64,000 nt of DNA from Sphingomonas sp. (GTDB lineage: Bacteria; Pseudomonadota; Alphaproteobacteria; Sphingomonadales; Sphingomonadaceae), in the NCBI RefSeq assembly GCF_019746015.1, contig NZ_JAIESM010000035.1, forward strand, positions 1 through 64,000, read 5' to 3'. Position numbers and translations under genes: made by a program. Numbering within the stretch: the first letter of the stretch is position 1; the number at the start of each line of letters is the position of its first letter. The notes under the pieces were generated by a model. The model worked only from the letters and a program-made list of their open reading frames with translations, ran no database searches and had not been told where the DNA came from. Shown here in pieces: positions 47,544 through 56,531 of this stretch.

Positions 47544-48614
47544 ATGCCACCCGCCCGCAAGGCTGCCCAGGTCGCCACGCCCAAAGGGCCGGCGCCGGCC
47601 CGCATCCTGATCGTCGACGATTCGGCCGTTGCCCGCGCGGTGATCGGCAAATGCGTTGAAGCAAACCCGCGCTTCACGGTGGCAAGTGCGGTGTCGGACG
47701 TGCCGGCCGCGCTTTCGTTTCTTGCCCATAACCGGGTCGACATCATTCTGCTCGACGTTGAAATGCCCGGCATAGACGGGTTGACGGCGCTGCCGGACCT
47801 GCTGCTCGCCAGCCACGGCGCGCGCGTCATCGTGGTGTCGTCCATCTGTGCCGAAGGCGCGACCGCGACGATCCATGCCCTATCGCTGGGCGCGGCAGAC
47901 ACGCTGGTGAAGCCCGGTGTCGGCGGGCTGCTCGGCAAGTTCAGTGAAGTACTCGACGAAAAACTGTCGCGCCTGGTCGACAGCGGCGATCATCTCTCCG
48001 CTGCGCCGGCAAGCCCGCCCAAGGCGGCGCAACGCGGCGATTTCGACCTGATCGCGATCGGCGCATCCACCGGCGGCATTCACGCGCTGAGCCAGTTACT
48101 GCGCGCCATTCCGGCCGAATGCCGGGTGCCGATGCTGATCACCCAGCATCTGCCGCCGTCGTTCATGCCCTATTTTGCGGCACAGATCGCTGTGCTGGCG
48201 GGGCGCCCGTGCGACGTGGCGACAGAGCATATGCCGGTCCAGCCCGGCCGCATCGTGATTGCGCCGGGAGAGGCGCATCTGGGTTGCGTGCGCAGCGGCG
48301 ACCGGCTGACCGTGGCGCTCAGCACCGAAAAGGCAGTCAGCGGCTGCATGCCCTCCGTCGACCCGATGTTCAACGCGGTGGCCGAGGCCTGTGGCGCCCG
48401 CGCGATGGGCGTGCTGCTGTCGGGCATGGGCCGCGATGGCGCAATCGGCGCCCAGCGGCTGTCGGCAGCCGGCGGCGTCATCGTTGCCCAGGATCAGGCA
48501 AGCTCGGTGGTATGGGGCATGCCCGGTGCGGTAGCCAAGGCCGGGCTTGCCCATGCGGTGCTGCGGCCCGAAGAAATCGGTCGGCTGATCGCCACGCAGC
48601 GGAGGCCCGCATGA
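47544..48614 (+). CDS. cheB: Protein-glutamate methylesterase CheB
   Basis: REC domain ILIVDDSAVARAVIG; methylesterase IGASTGGIHALSQLL, LLSGMGRDGAIG. Confidence 0.94.
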   Translation: MPPARKAAQVATPKGPAPARILIVDDSAVARAVIGKCVEANPRFTVASAVSDVPAALSFLAHNRVDIILLDVEMPGIDGLTALPDLLLASHGARVIVVSSICAEGATATIHALSLGAADTLVKPGVGGLLGKFSEVLDEKLSRLVDSGDHLSAAPASPPKAAQRGDFDLIAIGASTGGIHALSQLLRAIPAECRVPMLITQHLPPSFMPYFAAQIAVLAGRPCDVATEHMPVQPGRIVIAPGEAHLGCVRSGDRLTVALSTEKAVSGCMPSVDPMFNAVAEACGARAMGVLLSGMGRDGAIGAQRLSAAGGVIVAQDQASSVVWGMPGAVAKAGLAHAVLRPEEIGRLIATQRRPA

Positions 48615-49465
48615 GCCCGCGCGAGCGGCTCCACATGCCGCCGACCCAGGCGATGCATGTCCTGTCGGCGCTGCTCGAACAGCATACCGGGCAGCAGATT
48701 GCGCCCAACCGCACCTGGCGCATCGAAACCGCGCTGAAGCCGGTGCTGCGCGACCGTGGACTCGCTTCGCTCGACGAACTGGTAGCGGCGATGCTGCGCG
48801 ACCAGAGCGGCCAGATTGCCGCACAGGCGGTGGACGCGCTGTTGAACCAGGAAACCTCCTTCTACCGCGATGCCGGCGTGATCGAGACGGTGGCCGGCGC
48901 GGTGGAGGCTTTGGCGGCGACGCTCAATCGGCGCGTATCGATCTGGTCGGCAGCCTGCTCGACCGGGCAGGAGCCGCTGTCGCTCGCCATGCTGTTTGCC
49001 GAACGCAGCCAGAAAGCACCCTGGCTTGAGCCCGAGATCCTGGCGACTGATGTTTCCGAAACCGCGCTCGGCCGCGCACGTGCTGGACGATATTCGCAAT
49101 TCGAGATCCAGCGCGGCCTGCCGATCCGCAAGATGGTGGACTGGTTCAGCGCCGAAGATACCGACTGGGTGGCCCGGCCCGAGTTGGTGCGCCGCATCTG
49201 CTTTCGTCGCCACAATCTGGTCAGCGATCCGCCGCCGATTGGCCGGTTCGACATCATCCTGTGCCGCAACGTGCTGCTTTATCTCTCACCCGAACTGCGC
49301 CGCCGCGTGTTCGAGCGGCTGGCCAGTGCCATCCGCCCGGGCGGCCTGCTCGTGCTGGGCGCAGGCGAAACCGTGATCGGCCAGAGCGAGGCCTTCGTCC
49401 CCTCTGCCACCTATCGCGGTTTTTACGAGCCGGCACCGCCCGCGCGCACCGCCAACGCCGCCTGA
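48611..49465 (+). CDS. cheR: Protein-glutamate O-methyltransferase CheR
   Basis: IWSAACSTGQEPLSLAMLF, ILATDVSETALGRARAGRYS, FDIILCRNVLLYL; ATG 48611 overlaps the cheB stop. Confidence 0.94.
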   Translation: MSPRERLHMPPTQAMHVLSALLEQHTGQQIAPNRTWRIETALKPVLRDRGLASLDELVAAMLRDQSGQIAAQAVDALLNQETSFYRDAGVIETVAGAVEALAATLNRRVSIWSAACSTGQEPLSLAMLFAERSQKAPWLEPEILATDVSETALGRARAGRYSQFEIQRGLPIRKMVDWFSAEDTDWVARPELVRRICFRRHNLVSDPPPIGRFDIILCRNVLLYLSPELRRRVFERLASAIRPGGLLVLGAGETVIGQSEAFVPSATYRGFYEPAPPARTANAA

Positions 49466-49506
49466 CGGTTTACTTTCGCGCGCGCTGCCCCCAAGCCTTG
49501 GCGCGC

Positions 49507-50397
49507 ATGGAGCAAGTCAATCGCAGCCCCGCCTTCGGCCCCTTCGATCTGGGCGTCGTGGTGATGATGAACATCCTGTGGGGCCTCAACATCATTGCCG
49601 TGAAGCAGTCGGTCGACCTGATCGCGCCGCTTACTTCCGCCTTCCTGCGGCAGGCAATCGTGTTTGCGGTGTGCGTCTCGTGGCTGCGGATCGTGCCGGG
49701 GCGGATGCTGGCGCTCACCGCGCTTGGCGTGCTGCTGGGTGCGGCCTTCTACATCGCGATCAACCTGTCGCTGGCCATGGCGACCAATGTCGGCGCGCTG
49801 GCGATTGCCGGGCAGCTGGGCGTGCCGTTCGCGCTCATTCTGGCAATCATCGTGTTCGGCGAGCGGATCCGCTGGCCGCGCCTGATCGGCATCTTGCTGT
49901 CGCTGGGCGGGGTGGGGGTGCTGGTGTTCGATCCGGCCGCGCTGACCGAGATACCGGCAATCGGGCTGACGGCGCTGTCCAGCCTCATCTGGGCGATCGG
50001 CTCGCTCATCCAGCGCCAGCTGCGCGGCGTGCCGGTGCTGACCATCTATGCGTGGATCGGGCTGTGGGGCACGCTGTGCCTGGGCATCATGGCCTGGCGG
50101 TTGGAGCCGGCCACCTTCGCTTCAATTCCGCGCATTCCACTGGGCACGATGGGCTGGGTGGCGTTTTCCGCAATCGGCTCCACACTGGGCGGGCATGGCG
50201 CGATGAGCTGGCTGCTGCAGCGGCACCCGGTCGCCACGGTCACACCGATGACGCTGGGCGCGCCGGTAATTTCGGTCTTTACCGCCGCCTGGTATTTCGG
50301 CACCCCTGTAACCGGTATCATGTTACTTGGCGGGACGATGGCAATGGCGGGCGTGGCGATCGTCACAATCAGGACGGCTCAGGCGGGCAGGCCATGA
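49507..50397 (+). CDS. DMT (EamA) family transporter
   Basis: About 10 TM segments, two EamA-like halves; ATG at 49507. Confidence 0.85.
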   Translation: MEQVNRSPAFGPFDLGVVVMMNILWGLNIIAVKQSVDLIAPLTSAFLRQAIVFAVCVSWLRIVPGRMLALTALGVLLGAAFYIAINLSLAMATNVGALAIAGQLGVPFALILAIIVFGERIRWPRLIGILLSLGGVGVLVFDPAALTEIPAIGLTALSSLIWAIGSLIQRQLRGVPVLTIYAWIGLWGTLCLGIMAWRLEPATFASIPRIPLGTMGWVAFSAIGSTLGGHGAMSWLLQRHPVATVTPMTLGAPVISVFTAAWYFGTPVTGIMLLGGTMAMAGVAIVTIRTAQAGRP

Positions 50398-51107
50398 GCA
50401 GCGAGTGGCTGGGCGACCTTGAGGTTCATCTGGCGCCGTCCCCCAATTTCGACGAGCGCAAGCTGCCCGTCACCATGATCGTGCTGCATTACACCGGCAT
50501 GCCCGATTTCGAGGGCGCACTGGCCCGGCTGCGCGACCCGGAGGCCAAGGTGTCGTCGCATTATCTGGTGGCGGAGGATGGCAATGTGTTGCGCCTGGTC
50601 GATGAGGACAAGCGCGCCTGGCACGCCGGCAAATCGCACTGGCGCGACTGGGACGATGTGAACAGCGCGAGCATCGGCATCGAAATCGTCAATCCCGGCC
50701 ATGAATTCGGCTATCGCCCCTTTCCCGACGAGCAGATGGCTTCCGTCGTGCAGCTCGTTTCCTCGATCAAGGAACGCTACGGCATCACCCGCGGCAATGT
50801 CGTCGGCCATTCGGACATTGCCCCGGCGCGCAAGCGCGACCCCGGCGAGCTGTTCCCATGGCACGCGCTGGCCCGCCTGCGGCTGGCGCTGCCCCGCCCG
50901 ACCCGCAACCTGATGGACCCGCACTGGACCGAAAGCGGCTTCCTGCTCGCGCTGGAACGCTTCGGCTATGACGTGACCGATCCGATGGCGGCGATCATGG
51001 CGTTCCAGCGCCGCTTCCGCCCCGAGCTGATCGACGGCGAGATCGATGCCGAGTGCCGCATGATCCTGCTCGCGCTGCTCTTGCCAAAGCCGCAAGGGGA
51101 CGAGTAA
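50394..51107 (+). CDS. N-acetylmuramoyl-L-alanine amidase (AmiD-like, peptidoglycan-binding C-terminus)
   Basis: IVLHYTGM, SSHYLVAEDGNVLRLVDEDKRAWHAG, SIGIEIVNPGH, GHSDIAPARKRDPGELFPW. Confidence 0.92.
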   Translation: MSSEWLGDLEVHLAPSPNFDERKLPVTMIVLHYTGMPDFEGALARLRDPEAKVSSHYLVAEDGNVLRLVDEDKRAWHAGKSHWRDWDDVNSASIGIEIVNPGHEFGYRPFPDEQMASVVQLVSSIKERYGITRGNVVGHSDIAPARKRDPGELFPWHALARLRLALPRPTRNLMDPHWTESGFLLALERFGYDVTDPMAAIMAFQRRFRPELIDGEIDAECRMILLALLLPKPQGDE

Positions 51108-51117
51108 CGCAAATCCG

Positions 51118-51497
<380 letters not shown>

Positions 51498-51544
51498 CAT
51501 TTTTTTGGCGCCGCGCGTGTTGCGCTGGGCGCCCATTCGCCTAG

Positions 51545-52090
51545 ATGGCGGATATGGCACGCGGCACTCGATCGGTGGACTGGGGTTTCCCGCGCTGGCG
51601 CGGCTATGGCGCTGCGAGCGAGGCGCAGAAGGTGCGGCTGTGCGACCGGCATGGCTGTGACTTACCTGGCAACTGCCCCGCGCCCAAATCGCCCAACAGC
51701 CCGGAACGCTGGTATTTCTGTGAGCGGCACGCGGCCGAATATAATGCCGGCTGGAATTATTTCGAAGGATTGAGCGCGGAGGAAGCCGCCGCGCGCGAAG
51801 CGGCCGAGGCGCGCGACGCCTCAGGCTATGCCGAGGCACGCCATTATGGCTGGGGCGGGCCGGGTGACGGCACTCGCTCGCGCGACGAGATGCGCGCGCT
51901 TGAAGTGCTGGAGCTGGAGGCGGATGCCGATTTCGACGCGGTGCGCGCAGCCTGGCGCCGGCTGGCCAAGGCGAGCCACCCCGATGTGAAGCCCGGCGAT
52001 GCCGAGGCGGCCAAAAGATTCCACGCGATCCAGGCCGCCTATGACGTGCTGCGCACGGCCGAGGAACGGCGGACGTGGAAACCGGCCTGA
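51545..52090 (+). CDS. J-domain protein with Cys/His-rich N-terminus
   Basis: C-terminal J domain with HPD (WRRLAKASHPDVKPGD); N-terminal CDRHGCDLPGNC...YFCERH. Confidence 0.85.
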   Translation: MADMARGTRSVDWGFPRWRGYGAASEAQKVRLCDRHGCDLPGNCPAPKSPNSPERWYFCERHAAEYNAGWNYFEGLSAEEAAAREAAEARDASGYAEARHYGWGGPGDGTRSRDEMRALEVLELEADADFDAVRAAWRRLAKASHPDVKPGDAEAAKRFHAIQAAYDVLRTAEERRTWKPA

Positions 52091-52395
52091 GCCGGGGGCG
52101 CGGCGCGCGGCAGAAAATCCTTGTCTGCGCCACCTGCCAGCAGCGGCTGGGGACCGGTTTCGGCAGGAACGGCCGGCAGACGCTGGCGCGCGCGCTGAGA
52201 GCCCATCTGGGGATCAGCCGCTGGTGGCGCCGGCGGGCAACCGCAAAGGTGGAGGTGGTGGAGGTGAAATGCCTTGCCGCCTGTCCGCGCGGGGCGGTGA
52301 CGGTGGCGAATGCTGCGCGGCTCGACCGCTGGCGCATGGTGCCGCGCGGCGCAGACCTTGCAGCACTGCTCGATCAGCTCGACATCACTGCCTGA
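52075..52395 (+). CDS. DUF1636-like cysteine-rich (possible Fe-S/metal-binding) protein
   Basis: ILVCATCQQ...VKCLAACPRGAVTVAN; overlaps the J-domain gene end. Confidence 0.65.
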   Translation: METGLSRGRGARQKILVCATCQQRLGTGFGRNGRQTLARALRAHLGISRWWRRRATAKVEVVEVKCLAACPRGAVTVANAARLDRWRMVPRGADLAALLDQLDITA

Positions 52396-53041
52396 TCGCG
52401 CCGCCCAGCAAAGCCTTGCCCGCGCCCAGCGGATTGGCGCGCAGCCGCGCTTCCTCGGTGCCCATATATCTGAAGATGCCGTCGAGCGCGCCGCCGGTGA
52501 CATGATCGGTCAGCCCGTCGCGGTTGATGCCCAGCCCGCTCAGCAACCCGCCGGTGCTGCTCTTGCCCAGCCGGTCGAGCAGGCCGAACGCGCCGGTCGA
52601 CCCCAGTGCGGTCAGCACCAGTGGGCGCAGCCGGGTCTGCAATTCGCCGCCCGCGCTCTGGCGCAGATAGCGGCTGGCACCGTCATTCGCGCCCACGATA
52701 CGCGGCACATCGGCGAGCGTCATCCGGCTGATCGCGGCGCGGAAGATGGGCTTTGCCTCGCGCGCCGCAGCGCCGGCGGCATCGTTCATGCTGCGCTGAA
52801 GGCCGTTGGTCAGCCCCGCGCTGTCCGCCAGCCGGAGCAGCCCGCCAGCATTTCTCAGCGGCCCGGGCAGGCCGATCCGGATCGCTTCATCGGCAAAGAA
52901 GGCGCCCGGCTTGCCCAGCTTGTCGAGCGCCGCGTCCGACGCGCTGCCCAAAAGGTTCAATATGCCCAAACCCTGTGCGGAAAGCGGCGCCGCGAACGGC
53001 AGCATCACCAGCCCCACCACCAGCCGACGACGATCGATCAT
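52385..53041 (-). CDS. DUF4197-like secreted protein
   Basis: Signal peptide MIDRRRLVVGLVMLPFAAPLSAQG; AIRIGLPGPLRNAGGLLRL, KPIFRAAISRMTLADVPRIVGANDGASRYLR. Confidence 0.75.
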   Translation of the reverse strand: MIDRRRLVVGLVMLPFAAPLSAQGLGILNLLGSASDAALDKLGKPGAFFADEAIRIGLPGPLRNAGGLLRLADSAGLTNGLQRSMNDAAGAAAREAKPIFRAAISRMTLADVPRIVGANDGASRYLRQSAGGELQTRLRPLVLTALGSTGAFGLLDRLGKSSTGGLLSGLGINRDGLTDHVTGGALDGIFRYMGTEEARLRANPLGAGKALLGGAIRQ

Positions 53042-53186
53042 GTCAGACTCCCCGGTTACGAACCGGCCGGATGCTATCACAGCGAAGCACCGCTTTTGCA
53101 GCCCTTTATGCGCCAGCCGGCCAGAAGTGCCGCACCGCCATGGCGCCATTTGCCCGCCGCCGCGCGCGCAGCTATAGCCTGCGCCC

Positions 53187-53966
53187 ATGCTACGTCTGAA
53201 GGACAAGATCTGCGTCGTCACCGGCGCGGCGCGGGGCATCGGCCGCGCCATTGCTGCACGCTTCCATGACGAGGGCGGCACCGTGATGCTGACCGACATC
53301 GATGTGGAGGCCGGCACGCGCGCGGCCGCCGAGATCGGCTGTCGCTTTGAGCCGCTCGACGTGCGCGAGGAGCAGGACTGGGCGCGGCTCGCCGCTGTGG
53401 TGCCGGTTGCCGATGTCGTGGTGAACAATGCCGGCATCACCGGCTTTGAAGAGGGCATCACCGCGCACGACCCCGAACATGCCAGCCTTGCCGATTGGCG
53501 CGCCGTGCACCGCGTCAACCTGGACGGCACGTTTCTGGGCTGCCGCTATGCCATCGTGGCGATGAAGGCCAAGGGCAGGGGGTCGATCATCAACATCTCG
53601 TCGCGCTCCGGGCTGGTCGGCATTCCCGGCGCGGCTGCCTATGCATCGTCAAAGGCAGCGATCCGCAATCACAGCAAGACGGTCGCGCTCTATTGCGCGC
53701 AGCAGGGCTGGGCGATCCGCTGCAATTCGATCCACCCGGCAGCCATTCTGACCGGCATCTGGGAGCCGATGCTGGGCGACGGGCCAGACCGGGCGGAAAA
53801 GATGGCGGCACTGGTGGCCGACACGCCGATGAAGCGCTTTGGCCTGCCCGAGGAAGTGGCGGCAATCGCCGCGATGCTGGCGTCGGACGAAGCGGCCTAT
53901 ATCACTGGTGCCGAACTCAACATTGATGGCGGGCTGCTCGCCGGCTCCGCTGCATCGCCGGGCTAG
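53187..53966 (+). CDS. SDR family oxidoreductase
   Basis: [28 protein letters not shown]. Confidence 0.93.
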   Translation: MLRLKDKICVVTGAARGIGRAIAARFHDEGGTVMLTDIDVEAGTRAAAEIGCRFEPLDVREEQDWARLAAVVPVADVVVNNAGITGFEEGITAHDPEHASLADWRAVHRVNLDGTFLGCRYAIVAMKAKGRGSIINISSRSGLVGIPGAAAYASSKAAIRNHSKTVALYCAQQGWAIRCNSIHPAAILTGIWEPMLGDGPDRAEKMAALVADTPMKRFGLPEEVAAIAAMLASDEAAYITGAELNIDGGLLAGSAASPG

Positions 53967-54370
53967 GCCGAAAAGCGCGCGGCCGTCTCGCGGATCAGCG
54001 CGATCATGTTGGGGATGCCCTGCGTCCGGTTGGAGCTGAGCTGGTTGCGCAGGTCGAACGGGGCGAGCGCCGCGCCGATATCGGTCGCCAGAATATCGGC
54101 CGGGTGCGCATCCTGCACCACCAGCAGCACCAGCGCGATGATGCCCTTGGTGATCGCGGCGTTGGAATCGGCCAGAAAGTGCAGCCGGCCATCGTCGCGC
54201 CTGGTGGGATAGACCCAGACCGAGGCCGAACAGCCCCGCACCAGCGTTGCGTCCGTCTTCAGCGCCGCCGGCATCGGCTCCAGCGTGCGGCCGAGATCGA
54301 TCAACAGGCGGTATCGATCATCGGCGTCCAGAAAATCATATTCGGCGAACAGGTCTTCGATGCGGCTCAT
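53963..54370 (-). CDS. SufE family protein
   Basis: [36 protein letters not shown] active-site Cys, [22 protein letters not shown]. Confidence 0.93.
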   Translation of the reverse strand: MSRIEDLFAEYDFLDADDRYRLLIDLGRTLEPMPAALKTDATLVRGCSASVWVYPTRRDDGRLHFLADSNAAITKGIIALVLLVVQDAHPADILATDIGAALAPFDLRNQLSSNRTQGIPNMIALIRETAARFSA

Positions 54371-54394
54371 GGCCGCCCGCTAGCGGGGTGGGCC

Positions 54395-54637
54395 TTAAAG
54401 GTCCACCCCGGCGGCGATCGCTTCCAGCTTGCGGATGCGCTCGCGCAGGTCAGCCAGTTCGATCCGCGCGCTGGCCTGGGGCAGGGCGGGGCCTTCGTCG
54501 CGGTTACCGCGCGAAAGCTCCTGGTGCTTCAGCTGCAGCCAGCCGCGCCAGCCCGCCAGCGCCGCCAGCGTCACCATGGCCAGCGCCGCCAGCCCGGCCG
54601 TCGCGAGCGTTACGTAAAGGATGGGTTCGGTCGTCAT
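54395..54637 (-). CDS. Small TM plus coiled-coil protein, Psp operon paralogue-like (80 aa)
   Basis: N-terminal TM, C-terminal LADLRERIRKLEAIAAGVDL; last of the tightly packed Psp gene row. Confidence 0.7.
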   Translation of the reverse strand: MTTEPILYVTLATAGLAALAMVTLAALAGWRGWLQLKHQELSRGNRDEGPALPQASARIELADLRERIRKLEAIAAGVDL

Positions 54638-54642
54638 CGGGG

Positions 54643-54888
54643 TCAGCTCCGGTCACGCAGCGCTTCAATCTCGCGGTTGAGCTTGGCGCTGAGGGTGTTG
54701 TCATCGGTTGCCAGTTTTTCGAGCACGGCGACGCGCTCTTTCAGCGTGCGCACCTCGTCGCGCAGCATCACGGTTTCGCGGCTATCGGTCACCTGCGGGC
54801 GGCCGCTCGACGCTTCATACCGGGCACGCAGCACTCGGGCGACGGTGACGATCAGCACGATCATCACCACCATTGCATAGGCGTTCAT
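54643..54888 (-). CDS. Small TM plus coiled-coil protein with PspB-like tail (81 aa)
   Basis: MNAYAMVVMIVLIVTVARVLRAR...LKERVAVLEKLATDDNTLSAKLNREIEALRDRS. Confidence 0.78.
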   Translation of the reverse strand: MNAYAMVVMIVLIVTVARVLRARYEASSGRPQVTDSRETVMLRDEVRTLKERVAVLEKLATDDNTLSAKLNREIEALRDRS

Positions 54889-54928
54889 TGTGATACTCCG
54901 TCGCAAAAAGCCTGGTTGAAACCCTGCT

Positions 54929-55198
54929 TCAGTTCAGCGGCTTGTCGCGCAGCCGTTCGATCTCATCGGCAACGTTCAGGCCGCGATCGGTCACGATCCG
55001 CTCGAGCACCGCGACCCGCTGGTCGAGCCGTTCGTGGCGTGCCGTGTCCATTTCGATCCGCTGGCGCATCAGTTCGGCCTCGATCTCCATCTTGCGTTCG
55101 CGAAAGCGGATATAGGGCCGCACCACAACGCCACCGAAGATCGCCAGCAAACCGCAGCAAATGCCGAGGATGGGGATCAGGATCGGGCTGATATGCAT
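54929..55198 (-). CDS. Small TM plus coiled-coil protein with PspB-like tail (89 aa)
   Basis: MHISPILIPILGICCGLLAIFGGVVVRPYIRFRERK...LDQRVAVLERIVTDRGLNVADEIERLRDKPLN. Confidence 0.78.
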   Translation of the reverse strand: MHISPILIPILGICCGLLAIFGGVVVRPYIRFRERKMEIEAELMRQRIEMDTARHERLDQRVAVLERIVTDRGLNVADEIERLRDKPLN

Positions 55199-55208
55199 GT
55201 CCTCCTCC

Positions 55209-55541
55209 TCAGTTCGTCCGGCCCCGCAGGGCCTCGATCTCACGGTCCAGGCTGTGCGCGCTGTCGGTCACGATGCGTTCGACATTGGCAAGCCGGTCCT
55301 TGATGGCCCCCAGTTCTGCGCGCAGTTGCGCGTTTTCCTGGCTCAGCAGCGCGATACGCTCACGATCGACCGACGTCGTCTGTGGGTAGATCGCCTTGCC
55401 CCAGCTGTTCTCCAGCGGATACCCGTTTTTGATCCGAAGGCGGGTCGTATAAATCCATCCGGCCACACCGGCCAGGCCGATCGACAACGCCATAATCGCA
55501 AGGAATGGCACATAGGGCAGAATTGTCGTCTCTGCGGTCAT
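55209..55541 (-). CDS. Small TM plus coiled-coil protein with GYPLENxWG motif and PspB-like tail
   Basis: ...RLRIKNGYPLENSWGK...IKDRLANVERIVTDSAHSLDREIEALRGRTN; start at 55541 or 55547. Confidence 0.78.
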   Translation of the reverse strand: MTAETTILPYVPFLAIMALSIGLAGVAGWIYTTRLRIKNGYPLENSWGKAIYPQTTSVDRERIALLSQENAQLRAELGAIKDRLANVERIVTDSAHSLDREIEALRGRTN

Positions 55542-55555
55542 TGTCACTTTCCCTC

Positions 55556-55849
55556 TCAGCGCAGTGCGTCGATTTCGCGGGCGGTCCGCTCGGCGGGATC
55601 GGTGGCGATCCGCTCGAGCACGGCGATCCGCTCTTCCAGCCGGCCGATCTGCCCTTTCAGGCGCTCATTCTCGCTGGACAGCAGCTCGATCGCGCGGTCA
55701 GCCTCCGGTCCGTTCAGCTTGGCGGCAACATTGCCACCCCATTCATTTTCCAGCGGATAGCCGTGGCGGGCCCTGATCCAGCTGGTGATCACCCAGCCCA
55801 TCGTCGAGATGCCGATGATCGCCAGGACAAAGAATTGGCCAGAACTCAT
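55556..55849 (-). CDS. Small TM plus coiled-coil protein with GYPLENxWG motif and PspB-like tail
   Basis: ...RARHGYPLENEWGG...LEERIAVLERIATDPAERTAREIDALR. Confidence 0.8.
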   Translation of the reverse strand: MSSGQFFVLAIIGISTMGWVITSWIRARHGYPLENEWGGNVAAKLNGPEADRAIELLSSENERLKGQIGRLEERIAVLERIATDPAERTAREIDALR

Positions 55850-55882
55850 GATTTTCCTCCCCAGGAACTGCGGGCTGGCGGC

Positions 55883-56257
55883 TCAGCGCAGATTGTCGAT
55901 TTCGTCGGCCAGGCGCTGGTTGCGGCTGGTGTACATCATCTCGATGTCAGCCAGGCGCCGGTCGATGTCGCGGAACTTGGAACGAACCTCGGCCGTGGTG
56001 CGCTTCGGGTTGGAGCGCACGCCCTGCCAGAATTTCTGGTCCTCGCGGCTTTCGTACAGCCCCATCGGCTTGTTCTCGGCGGCCCAGGCGATGATCAGAT
56101 AGATCAGGATGGGCCACCCGGTCATGAAGGTCAGCACCACGGCACCGATGCGAACCAGCAGCGGGTCAACCCCGGTATAGTCCGCGATCCCGGCGCACAC
56201 GCCGAAGATCTTGCCGTTCTGCTTGTCGAGATAGAATTTGGTACGGCTGGCGCTCAT
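55883..56257 (-). CDS. pspC: PspC domain protein with C-terminal coiled-coil extension
   Basis: FYLDKQNGKIFGVCAGIADYTGVDPLLVRIGAVVLTFMTGWPILIYLIIAW (PspC), then DIDRRLADIEMMYTSRNQRLADEIDNLR. Confidence 0.9.
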   Translation of the reverse strand: MSASRTKFYLDKQNGKIFGVCAGIADYTGVDPLLVRIGAVVLTFMTGWPILIYLIIAWAAENKPMGLYESREDQKFWQGVRSNPKRTTAEVRSKFRDIDRRLADIEMMYTSRNQRLADEIDNLR

Positions 56258-56260
56258 GGC

Positions 56261-56530
56261 TCAGTTCCTCCGGGTCAGGTCGAAATCGGGCTGCTCGACG
56301 CGCGGCGCGAGCTGGGTCCAATCGGGATTGTCGGCAGCGATGATCCGTTCGATCGTGCCCAGCCGCTCGTCGAGCCGGCGGGCGTGATTGTAGAGCTCAT
56401 CGAGCAGGCGTTCGTCCTCGTCGGTGATCTTGGGCGCCTGGCGCCACTTGGTCACATAATGGAGCACGATCCAGGGCAGCCCGATGAAGAGCATGCCGAC
56501 GACGGCGATGGGGATGAAGATTTCTTCCAT
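56261..56530 (-). CDS. pspB: Phage shock protein PspB
   Basis: N-terminal TM; ARRLDERLGTIERIIAADNPDW matches the PspB C-terminal pattern; between pspA and pspC. Confidence 0.88.
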   Translation of the reverse strand: MEEIFIPIAVVGMLFIGLPWIVLHYVTKWRQAPKITDEDERLLDELYNHARRLDERLGTIERIIAADNPDWTQLAPRVEQPDFDLTRRN

Positions 56531-56531
56531 C

